From Bog-756 sp963769905 (GTDB taxonomy: Bacteria; Actinomycetota; Acidimicrobiia; Acidimicrobiales; RAAP-2), in the NCBI GenBank assembly GCA_963769905.1, contig CAVYNG010000002.1, positions 806,001 to 870,000 of the forward strand: 64,000 nt of DNA. Reading direction: 5' to 3'. Shown here in pieces: positions 57,800 to 64,000 of the stretch; the first letter of the stretch is position 1; the number at the start of each line of letters is the position of its first letter. Made by a program: the position numbers and the translations under genes. The notes under the pieces were generated by a model. That model searched no databases. It was not told the origin of the DNA and saw only the letters and a program-made list of their open reading frames with translations.

Positions 57800-59083
57800 G
57801 TGGCGAAATTCGGAGACGGTGGCGACCTGGTGAAGTGCAGCTTCTGCGGCAAGTCGCAGAAGCAGGTCAAGAAGCTCATCGCCGGACCCGGTGTCTACAT
57901 CTGCGACGAGTGCATCGAGCTGTGCAACGACATCATCGCCGAGGAGCTCGCCGACACGACGGAGCTCACCTTCGAAGACCTCCCCAAGCCAAAGGAGATC
58001 TACGAGTTCCTCAATGACTACGTGATCGGGCAGGAGTACGCGAAGAAGATCCTGTCGGTCGCGGTCTACAACCACTACAAGCGGGTCCAGGCGGGCAACA
58101 ACGGGGCCCACGACAACGATGTCGAGCTCGCCAAGTCCAATATCCTCCTGCTTGGTCCGACCGGTTGCGGCAAGACGCTTCTCGCCCAGACGCTCGCCCG
58201 GATGCTGAACGTTCCTTTCGCCATTGCCGACGCGACGGCACTCACCGAGGCGGGTTACGTCGGAGAGGATGTCGAGAACATCCTGCTGAAGCTGATCCAG
58301 GCCGCGGACTACGACGTGAAGCGCGCAGAGACGGGCATCATCTACATCGACGAGATCGACAAGATCGCCCGTAAATCGGAGAACCCGTCGATCACCCGGG
58401 ACGTCTCGGGCGAGGGTGTCCAGCAGGCCCTCCTCAAGATCCTCGAGGGGACCACTGCCTCGGTGCCTCCCCAGGGGGGACGCAAGCACCCCCACCAGGA
58501 ATTCATCCAGATCGACACCACCAACATCCTGTTCATCTGCGGCGGAGCCTTTGCAGGGGTCGACTCGATCATCGAGAACCGGATCGGTCGCAAGGGAATG
58601 GGCTTCCGGGCCGAGGTGCGCAAGGCCTCCGAACGCGACGACTCGGAGCTGCTGCGTCTGGTGCTGCCAGAGGACCTGATGAAGTTCGGATTGATCCCGG
58701 AGTTCATCGGGCGCCTGCCGGTGGTCGGTGCGGTGTCCCATCTCTACAAGGACGCCCTGATCCGAATCCTGGTCGAGCCGAAGAACGCCCTCACCCGCCA
58801 GTACAAGCGGGTTTTCGAACTCGACCACGTCGAGCTCGAACTGACCGAGGACGCCCTCGAAGCCGTCGCCGAGCAGGCGCTGCTGCGGGGCACGGGTGCA
58901 AGAGGCCTGCGTGCGATCCTCGAGGAGGTGCTCCTCGAGGTGATGTACGACCTGCCGAGCCGGACCGACATCTCGAAGTGCGTCGTCGACCGCGCGGTCG
59001 TGCTGGACAAGGTCCATCCGACGCTCGTCCCGTTGAACCGCCCACCTGCCAAGTCGTCGCGCAGCCGGCGGGCCGCGTCGTAA
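57800..59083 (+). CDS. clpX: ClpX, AAA+ unfoldase
   Basis: A 427-residue unfoldase that feeds ClpP. The N-terminal zinc-binding domain has Cys13, Cys16, Cys35 and Cys38. Walker A is GPTGCGKTLLAQ, Walker B IIYIDEIDK, then sensor residues and the C-terminal domain with LLRGTGARGLRAILEE. The IGF-type ClpP-docking loop reads as NRIGRKGMGF nearby. GTG 57800 is preceded by AGAGGAAG. Confidence 0.97.
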   Translation: MAKFGDGGDLVKCSFCGKSQKQVKKLIAGPGVYICDECIELCNDIIAEELADTTELTFEDLPKPKEIYEFLNDYVIGQEYAKKILSVAVYNHYKRVQAGNNGAHDNDVELAKSNILLLGPTGCGKTLLAQTLARMLNVPFAIADATALTEAGYVGEDVENILLKLIQAADYDVKRAETGIIYIDEIDKIARKSENPSITRDVSGEGVQQALLKILEGTTASVPPQGGRKHPHQEFIQIDTTNILFICGGAFAGVDSIIENRIGRKGMGFRAEVRKASERDDSELLRLVLPEDLMKFGLIPEFIGRLPVVGAVSHLYKDALIRILVEPKNALTRQYKRVFELDHVELELTEDALEAVAEQALLRGTGARGLRAILEEVLLEVMYDLPSRTDISKCVVDRAVVLDKVHPTLVPLNRPPAKSSRSRRAAS

Positions 59084-59156
59084 CCAGCCGATCGCCCGAG
59101 CACTCCGCAAAGGGGTGTGGCCCACGGGCACCAGAACGACCCCCGGCATCATCGCC

Positions 59157-60476
59157 ATGAGCTTCGACGATCTTCCCCAAGCTCTCGAGTGGCTGGACTC
59201 GCACATCGACTTCGAGGCGTCCATGCCCACGAGGCGAGCGCTTCCCACTCTCGAGCGCATGCGCGAATTGATGGACCTCCTCGGCGATCCACAATCCACC
59301 TACCCAGTGCTGCACATCACCGGCACCAATGGCAAGGGGTCGACCGCGGCCATGGCGACCGACCTACTCGCCGCGCTGGGTCTGACCGTCGGCACCTACA
59401 CCAGTCCGAACCTGAGCCGCGTCAACGAGCGGATCGCGCGCAACGGCGACCCGATCGACGACGAGCCCTTGGTCGAGGTCCTCGCGTCGCTCTTTCGCCT
59501 CGAGGCGATGACGAAGGAACGACCGACTCGCTTCGAGCTGCTGACTGCGGCCGCGCTCGCCTGGTTCGCCGACGAAGCCGTCGAGGTCGCGGTGATCGAG
59601 GTGGGACTCGGAGGCAGCTGGGACTCGACCAACGTGGTCGACGCGGACGTGGCGGTGCTCACCAACATCAGCTACGACCACACCGACGTGCTCGGTCCGA
59701 CCCTCGAGGACATCGCCCGCGACAAGAGCGGGATCATCAAGCCGGGGAGCCGAGTGGTCGTCGGGGAGACCGACCCATCGCTCCTCCGCCTGATTCGAGC
59801 CGCGGCGGCCGAGGCCGGTGCGACGCAGTTGTGGGTACGGGACGATGACTTCGCGTGTGTCACCAACCGGCTCGCCGTCGGAGGCCGCCTGATCGACGTG
59901 CGCACTCCGGCCGCCGAGTACCCGGAGCTGCTCGTTCCCCTTCACGGAGCCCATCAGGGGGACAACGCTGCCTGTGCCATCGCCGCGGTGCAGGCCTTCT
60001 TCGGGGCGCCGCTCGGCGAGGACGTCGTCGAGGCTGCCTTCGCCGCCCTCGAGGTGCCGGGCCGGCTCGAGGTCGTCGGCCGGCGCCCGCTGGTGATCGT
60101 CGACGGGGCCCACAATGTGGCTGGGATGCGCGCGCTGGCAGCGGCACTCGTCGAGGAGTTCGCCACCGCAGGTGGCTCGATCGCCGTCGTCGGCATGCTC
60201 TCGGGTCGCGATCCCGTGGCGATGCTCGAACCGCTACGGGACGCGGGCTTCGGGTCTCTCTTCGCTTGCGCGCCCGATTCACCCCGCGCCCTGCCCGCCG
60301 AAGTCGTTGCAGAGGCCGGCGCGGGGCTCGGGATGGAGGTGGCCGAGGCGCGCACACCGGCAGATGCCGTCGGACAGGCTCTGCGACAGGCAGGGGCCGA
60401 GGATCGCGTCGTCGTGTGCGGCTCTCTGTACGTGGTCACCGACGCACGGGAACTGCTTCTCGGCGACGCGGGCTGA
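59157..60476 (+). CDS. folC: FolC, dihydrofolate synthase/folylpolyglutamate synthase
   Basis: A 439-residue ligase of the Mur family that adds glutamate to folates. The P-loop is HITGTNGKGSTAAM, followed by YTSPNLSRVNERI, EVGLGGSWDSTN (metal site) and VPGRLEVVGRRP. DGAHNVAGM is the C-terminal ligase motif. The start at 59157 (MSFDDLPQALEWLD) is the conserved beginning. The valS gene that lies between clpX and folC in many actinobacteria is absent here. Confidence 0.95.
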   Translation: MSFDDLPQALEWLDSHIDFEASMPTRRALPTLERMRELMDLLGDPQSTYPVLHITGTNGKGSTAAMATDLLAALGLTVGTYTSPNLSRVNERIARNGDPIDDEPLVEVLASLFRLEAMTKERPTRFELLTAAALAWFADEAVEVAVIEVGLGGSWDSTNVVDADVAVLTNISYDHTDVLGPTLEDIARDKSGIIKPGSRVVVGETDPSLLRLIRAAAAEAGATQLWVRDDDFACVTNRLAVGGRLIDVRTPAAEYPELLVPLHGAHQGDNAACAIAAVQAFFGAPLGEDVVEAAFAALEVPGRLEVVGRRPLVIVDGAHNVAGMRALAAALVEEFATAGGSIAVVGMLSGRDPVAMLEPLRDAGFGSLFACAPDSPRALPAEVVAEAGAGLGMEVAEARTPADAVGQALRQAGAEDRVVVCGSLYVVTDARELLLGDAG

Positions 60477-60519
60477 CGACGCGGCGTCGGCGACGCGGCC
60501 TGACGACGCAGCCGACGTG

Positions 60520-60548
60520 CTGACACCGTCGGGGCCGTCGGCTAGCCT
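60520..60548 (+). promoter_or_regulatory. Sigma-70-type promoter for ndk (CTGACA-17-TAGCCT)
   Basis: A -35 CTGACA (60520-60525) and -10 TAGCCT (60543-60548) are separated by exactly 17 bases, the best-formed promoter in the window. The expected start of transcription is within a few bases of the GTG at 60558, implying a leaderless or nearly leaderless mRNA. Confidence 0.65.
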
Positions 60549-60557
60549 GCTGCGCTC

Positions 60558-60968
60558 GTGGGACGCACGCTGGTTATCGCCAAGCCCGATGCGGTGGAGC
60601 GCGGACTGACCGGCGAGATCATCGCCCGCATCGAGCGTAAGGGACTTCGGTTGGTCGCCGCCGAGCTCCGCGCCATCGATGCCGAGATCGCCGGCCGCCA
60701 CTACGAGGAGCACCGCGACAAGCCTTTCTACGACGAGGTGGTCCGGTTCATCACCCGTTCGCCTTCGATGGTGATGGTCGTCGAAGGTCCCGCAGGGACC
60801 TTCCGCGTCGTACGGAACCTGATGGGTGCGACCAATCCGATGGACGCGGCCCCGGGCACGATTCGCGGCGATCTCGCCCTCGAGACGGGGGAGAACCTCG
60901 TCCACGGGTCGGACTCCGAGGAGTCGGCGGTCCGGGAGATCGACATCTTCTTTCCGAATCTGGGCTGA
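60558..60968 (+). CDS. ndk: Nucleoside diphosphate kinase
   Basis: A 136-residue kinase that equilibrates NTP and NDP pools. The phospho-acceptor His is in NLVHGSDSEESA, and the substrate site residues KPD (IAKPDAVERGLTGEII) and NLMGATNPMDAAPGTIRGDLA are all present. The GTG start lies just after a strong promoter, without an SD. Length is standard. Confidence 0.97.
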   Translation: MGRTLVIAKPDAVERGLTGEIIARIERKGLRLVAAELRAIDAEIAGRHYEEHRDKPFYDEVVRFITRSPSMVMVVEGPAGTFRVVRNLMGATNPMDAAPGTIRGDLALETGENLVHGSDSEESAVREIDIFFPNLG

Positions 60969-61067
60969 GCCAGACCCGACACCGCACCGCTCGTTGACGC
61001 GCACTGAACCGGTGCGTGGCGCCCCGATGCGGCGTTTCCGATGCCCGGCGACGCCTGGCGGACGACC

Positions 61068-61096
61068 TTGTTTCGGAGGACCGGATCCCGTAGCCT
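61068..61096 (+). promoter_or_regulatory. Candidate promoter for mreB (TTGTTT-17-TAGCCT)
   Basis: TTGTTT (61068-61073) and TAGCCT (61091-61096) are spaced by 17 bases. They lie about 100 bp before the mreB ATG, giving a leader of normal length with its own SD. This would start the mreBCD-PBP2 transcript. Confidence 0.5.
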
Positions 61097-61202
61097 GAGT
61101 CCGGCTCCGAGAACGGTAACGACCCGGTGCAGGGGGAGCCATCGGTGTGCACCGCACACCGACCGAAGTCCGGACCGACCATCGACGGAGGAGTGCGCTC
61201 CG

Positions 61203-62234
61203 ATGCGAGACAACGGGTTCTCACTGCTCGGCCGCGACATGGCGGTCGATCTCGGTACCGCCAACACCCTCGTCTACGTGCGTGGACGTGGGATCGTCCT
61301 CAACGAGCCCTCGGTGGTGGCCGTCAACGTGAAGGACGGACGGCCCCTTGCGGTGGGTGCAGAGGCGAAGCGGATGATCGGCCGCACTCCGAGCCACATC
61401 CAGGCCATCCGGCCGCTGAAGGACGGGGTGATCGCGGACTTCGAGATCTGCGAGAAGATGCTGCGCTACTTCATCCATCGCGTCCACCAGCGGCGGTTCG
61501 CCAAGCCCCGCATGGTCATCTGCGTGCCGTCAGGGATCACCGGCGTGGAGCAGCGGGCGGTCATGGAGGCTGCCGAGTACGCAGGCGCCCGCAAGGCCTA
61601 CATCATCGAGGAGCCGATGGCAGCGGCCATCGGGGCCGGGCTGCCGGTGCACGAGCCCACCGGCAACATGGTCGTCGACATCGGCGGCGGTACGACCGAG
61701 GTCGCGGTCATCTCGTTGGGCGGGATCGTCACCAGCCAGTCGATCCGGATCGGCGGGGACGAGCTCGACGAGGCGATCGTGTCCTTCGTGAAGAAGGAGT
61801 ACAGCCTCGCGCTGGGCGAGCGGACCGCGGAGGAGATCAAGATCGCGCTGGGCTCGGCGTACGAGCTCGAAGAGGAGCTGCACGCGGAGATCCGCGGACG
61901 CGACCTGGTGACCGGGCTCCCGAAGACGGTCGTCATCTCGACCCAGGAGATCCGCAAGGCGGTCGACGAGCCGGTGTCCGCGATCGTCGACGCGGTCAAG
62001 GTCACCCTCGACCGGACCCCACCCGAGCTCGCCGCCGACATCATGGAGCAGGGCATCGTCCTGACCGGTGGCGGCGCCCTCCTCCACGGCCTCGACAGCC
62101 GGCTCACCCAGGAGACGGGCATGCCGATCGTGGTCGCTCGCGACCCCCTCAACTGCGTGGCCATCGGCAGCGGGCAGTGCCTCGAGGAGTTCGAGGCCCT
62201 GAAGCAGGTCCTCATCACCTCGTCGGCCCGCTGA
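61203..62234 (+). CDS. mreB: MreB, actin-like cell-shape protein
   Basis: A 343-residue bacterial actin that organises lateral wall growth. The phosphate-1 loop is MAVDLGTANTLVYVRGRG, phosphate-2 VVDIGGGTTEVAVISLGG, and the adenosine loop LTGGGALLHGLDSRL. VCVPSGITGVEQRA-like VICVPSGITGVEQRA is intact. GGAGGAG precedes ATG 61203 as SD. It leads mreBCD and the PBP2 gene. MreB presence excludes many polar-growing actinobacteria that have lost it. Confidence 0.97.
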   Translation: MRDNGFSLLGRDMAVDLGTANTLVYVRGRGIVLNEPSVVAVNVKDGRPLAVGAEAKRMIGRTPSHIQAIRPLKDGVIADFEICEKMLRYFIHRVHQRRFAKPRMVICVPSGITGVEQRAVMEAAEYAGARKAYIIEEPMAAAIGAGLPVHEPTGNMVVDIGGGTTEVAVISLGGIVTSQSIRIGGDELDEAIVSFVKKEYSLALGERTAEEIKIALGSAYELEEELHAEIRGRDLVTGLPKTVVISTQEIRKAVDEPVSAIVDAVKVTLDRTPPELAADIMEQGIVLTGGGALLHGLDSRLTQETGMPIVVARDPLNCVAIGSGQCLEEFEALKQVLITSSAR

Positions 62235-62257
62235 ACGGCCCGGGGGGCAGTGCGTAG

Positions 62258-63094
62258 GTGGCGATGCCGCGGCGTTCCCGCCGTCCCCGTACCACGCTGC
62301 TCCTCCTGGTCCTCGCCTCGGTCACCATCATCACGCTCGATGCCAGGAGCGGCTTCCACTCGATCACCTCGGGGGTGAAGTCGGTCGCGTCCGACGCGTT
62401 CGCGCCGATCCGCACCGGGGTGAACGACATCATCGATCCGATCGGGAATTTCCTCGCGGGGGCAGTCCACTACGGGGCGGTCAGCGAGCAGAACCAGAAG
62501 CTCCAGGCCGAAATTGGCCAGCTGAAGATGCAGGCCGCCGAGCAGGCCGACACCGTGCAGGCGATGAAGCAGCTGAGCGCGGTCCTCAATCTGCCGTTCC
62601 TCCCCAACCTCCAGACCTTGCCGGCGGAGGTGACCGACTACGGGACGAGCGACTTCGCGGCGACCATCGGCATCAGCGAGGGGCGTGACGACGGCGTGCA
62701 GCTCAACATGCCGGTAGTCGGCGCGGGCGGATTGGTGGGCCAGGTCGTCCAGGCGAACCACCACACCGCGACGGTGCGCCTGATCACCGATGGCCAGTCG
62801 TCCGTCGGCACGCGCTACGGCGGCAACGGCGCGCTTGCGGTGCTCAACGGACAAGGTTCGGGCAAACCGCTCGACGCAGACCTGATACCTCCGAACACCA
62901 CGCTGACCAAAGGGGAGCGCTTCTTCACGAGCGAGCTGCAGGGAGCGATCTATCCGCCCGGCATCCCGGTGGCGTCCGTCGTGTCGGCTCGCTCCGGCAT
63001 CGCGTCCTCGCAGGAGTCGGTGACCCTGCAGCCCCTCGCCGATCTCCAGCACCTTCGCTACGTGTCGGTCGTGCTGTGGGGCCCGGCCACGTGA
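62258..63094 (+). CDS. mreC: MreC, cell-shape determinant
   Basis: A 278-residue bitopic protein. A short basic N-terminus, then one membrane helix (residues about 10-27, TLLLLVLASVTIITL). A coiled coil follows (SEQNQKLQAEIGQLKMQAAE) and two beta-barrel domains with GRDDGVQLNMPVVGAGGLVGQV. MreC scaffolds the elongasome with PBP2. It starts at GTG 62258 (ATG 62264 possible) and is 23 bases after mreB. Confidence 0.94.
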   Translation: MAMPRRSRRPRTTLLLLVLASVTIITLDARSGFHSITSGVKSVASDAFAPIRTGVNDIIDPIGNFLAGAVHYGAVSEQNQKLQAEIGQLKMQAAEQADTVQAMKQLSAVLNLPFLPNLQTLPAEVTDYGTSDFAATIGISEGRDDGVQLNMPVVGAGGLVGQVVQANHHTATVRLITDGQSSVGTRYGGNGALAVLNGQGSGKPLDADLIPPNTTLTKGERFFTSELQGAIYPPGIPVASVVSARSGIASSQESVTLQPLADLQHLRYVSVVLWGPAT

Positions 63095-63136
63095 CCGCGC
63101 GGGCGTGCCGGCCGATCGGCCTCACGGGGTGACCGG

Positions 63137-63673
63137 ATGACCAGCCGCGACGTGACCCGGTTCGTCCTGGTCGTCATCCTCTTCGAAGTGGTCCAGCAGT
63201 CCGTCGTCCTCGACGTCCGGATCGGCTCGGTGCACGCGGACGTCATGGTCCTGCTCCCGATACTCGCCGGCGTGATCGGTGGTCCGAGCCGCGGCGCGTT
63301 GATGGGCTTCGGCGCGGGTCTGGTGGCCGACCTCTTCCTTCCCACGCCCTACGGGCTGTCCGCACTGGTCGGGAGCCTGGTCGGCTTCGGTACCGGCGCG
63401 GCCACCCTTTCTCTCAACCGGTCCGCCTGGTGGCTGCCACCGGTTGCCGCCCTCGCCGGCAGCGCGGTCTACGAGGTCCTCTACGCCTCGCTCGGCTCGG
63501 TGCTCGGGCAGCCGCAGATGCTCCACGTCGATCTGTTCCGTATCGTGGCGGTGGTCTCGGTCACCAACGCGGTGTTGGCCGTCCCCGCGATGCGCCTGGT
63601 GGCATGGGCGATGCCGGCGGCGTCGACCGAGGGGATGCCCACCTCCGCGGTGTCGTCCGGCGCCTCCCGGTGA
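63137..63673 (+). CDS. mreD: MreD, cell-shape membrane protein
   Basis: A 178-residue integral membrane protein with about five hydrophobic segments. Characteristic are ILAGVIGGPSRGALMGFGAG and LVADLFLPTPYGLSALVG, the conserved MreD G-G-D-LF-P pattern. It links MreC to the elongasome. It lies 42 bases after mreC and before the PBP2 gene. Confidence 0.92.
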   Translation: MTSRDVTRFVLVVILFEVVQQSVVLDVRIGSVHADVMVLLPILAGVIGGPSRGALMGFGAGLVADLFLPTPYGLSALVGSLVGFGTGAATLSLNRSAWWLPPVAALAGSAVYEVLYASLGSVLGQPQMLHVDLFRIVAVVSVTNAVLAVPAMRLVAWAMPAASTEGMPTSAVSSGASR

Positions 63674-63734
63674 GGGCCGACCGGTACGCCGGCCGCGCGC
63701 ACTGTCGGGCCGAGGGTTGCGATACTGGGAACCC

Positions 63735-64000
63735 GTGAGCCGCTCCCTCCGCCACCCCTTCCGCGGTTCGAGGCGGTTCCCCCGTCCGGCGTCCGACCGC
63801 CGGTCGAAGGCCAAGAAGCCGCGGCAGCCGAAGATGCACCAGAGCCGCTTCTCGATGGAGGCGATGCTCGAGGCACCCGACACCACCACGTCGAGGCCCG
63901 GGCTCCGCCTCCGGATCGCGGGCCTCGCGGTCATCGTGCTCTTCGCCTTGCTCGGCCTGCGCCTCTGGACCCTCCAGGTCCTCCAGGCGCCGGCGGCTGC
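63735..64000 (+). CDS. mrdA: Penicillin-binding protein 2 (elongasome transpeptidase), 5' part only
   Basis: The first 88 codons are visible: a basic cytoplasmic tail (MSRSLRHPFRGSRRF and KAKKPRQPK), then one membrane helix (GLRLRIAGLAVIVLFALLGL) ending in RLWTLQVLQ, the usual first extracytoplasmic motif of class B PBPs. Position directly after mreD identifies it as the elongation PBP2 rather than FtsI. The start is GTG 63735. It runs off the window. Confidence 0.85.
   Translation, partial: MSRSLRHPFRGSRRFPRPASDRRSKAKKPRQPKMHQSRFSMEAMLEAPDTTTSRPGLRLRIAGLAVIVLFALLGLRLWTLQVLQAPAA

Overview
The window is 64 kb of high-GC DNA from an actinobacterium. The evidence is the codon use, several F420/flavin-type oxidoreductase families, a KstR-type operator, a Kdp system with DUF4118 sensors, many apparently leaderless genes, and the tig-clpP-clpX-folC-ndk-mreBCD-PBP2 core block. 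MreBCD together with a 42-residue 'DGGIFAFGDAxFYGSMG' repeat protein points towards the Acidimicrobiia; this placement is inference. No phage, insertion sequence or CRISPR array was seen, and the window reads as ordinary chromosome.

Layout. 1-9.4 kb: a catabolic cluster with the 3' end of a cytochrome P450, its overlapping ferredoxin, a ureohydrolase, a thiolase, two acyl-CoA dehydrogenases resembling the FadE29/FadE28 (ChsE-type) heteromeric pair, a VOC protein, a thiolase-like protein and small flavin/ABM-type enzymes. A perfect KstR motif (3862-3875) sits in the divergent promoter, suggesting steroid or branched side-chain degradation. The convergent gap 1955-2482 holds GC-rich tandem repeats and three palindromic operator-like sites spaced exactly 20 bp apart. 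9.4-10.5 kb: a methyltransferase fused to a Mug-type uracil/thymine DNA glycosylase.

10.5-21 kb: a complete Kdp potassium system. The plus-strand operon has an extra 27-residue membrane peptide, then kdpF, kdpA, kdpB and kdpC. The divergent minus-strand operon has a second histidine kinase, kdpE and full-length kdpD. The shared intergenic region carries 11-bp-phased repeats that look like KdpE boxes. A third KdpD-like DUF4118 protein, without a kinase domain and frameshifted, lies beyond kdpC. 21-33.8 kb: mixed metabolic and housekeeping genes, including a GNAT acetyltransferase, an SDR, a frameshifted FAH hydrolase, arfB, a nitrilase, alpha/beta hydrolases, a phosphoribosyltransferase-hydrolase fusion, surE, an aldose epimerase, a MacB-like ABC transporter and a lipoprotein.

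33.8-50.2 kb: tRNA-Lys, tRNA-His and tRNA-Arg, a PrmC-like methyltransferase, a cupin-GrpB fusion, a potassium channel, a zincin, an LLM oxidoreductase, a probable diiron ferritin-like protein, a secreted propeller/repeat protein, a ParA ATPase translationally coupled to an unknown zinc-ribbon membrane protein, DedA, an MBL hydrolase, a PAS-GGDEF-EAL protein, tRNA-Pro, Ppx/GppA and a 50-residue zinc-ribbon protein. 50.2-54.1 kb: a 1291-residue GAF-GGDEF-EAL protein with acidic tandem repeats. 54.3-64 kb: glutathione peroxidase, a DinB/MDMPI-type protein, trigger factor, ClpP, ClpX, FolC, Ndk, MreBCD and the start of PBP2.

A recurring theme is a -10-like hexamer (NANNNT, usually TANNNT) ending 5-7 bases before the start codon, with no usable Shine-Dalgarno sequence. 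It is found at 14 genes, which argues for widespread leaderless transcripts and helps fix several GTG/TTG starts. Two genes (20142-21018 and 22402-23287) are each broken by a single-base frameshift, from real decay or from sequence error.
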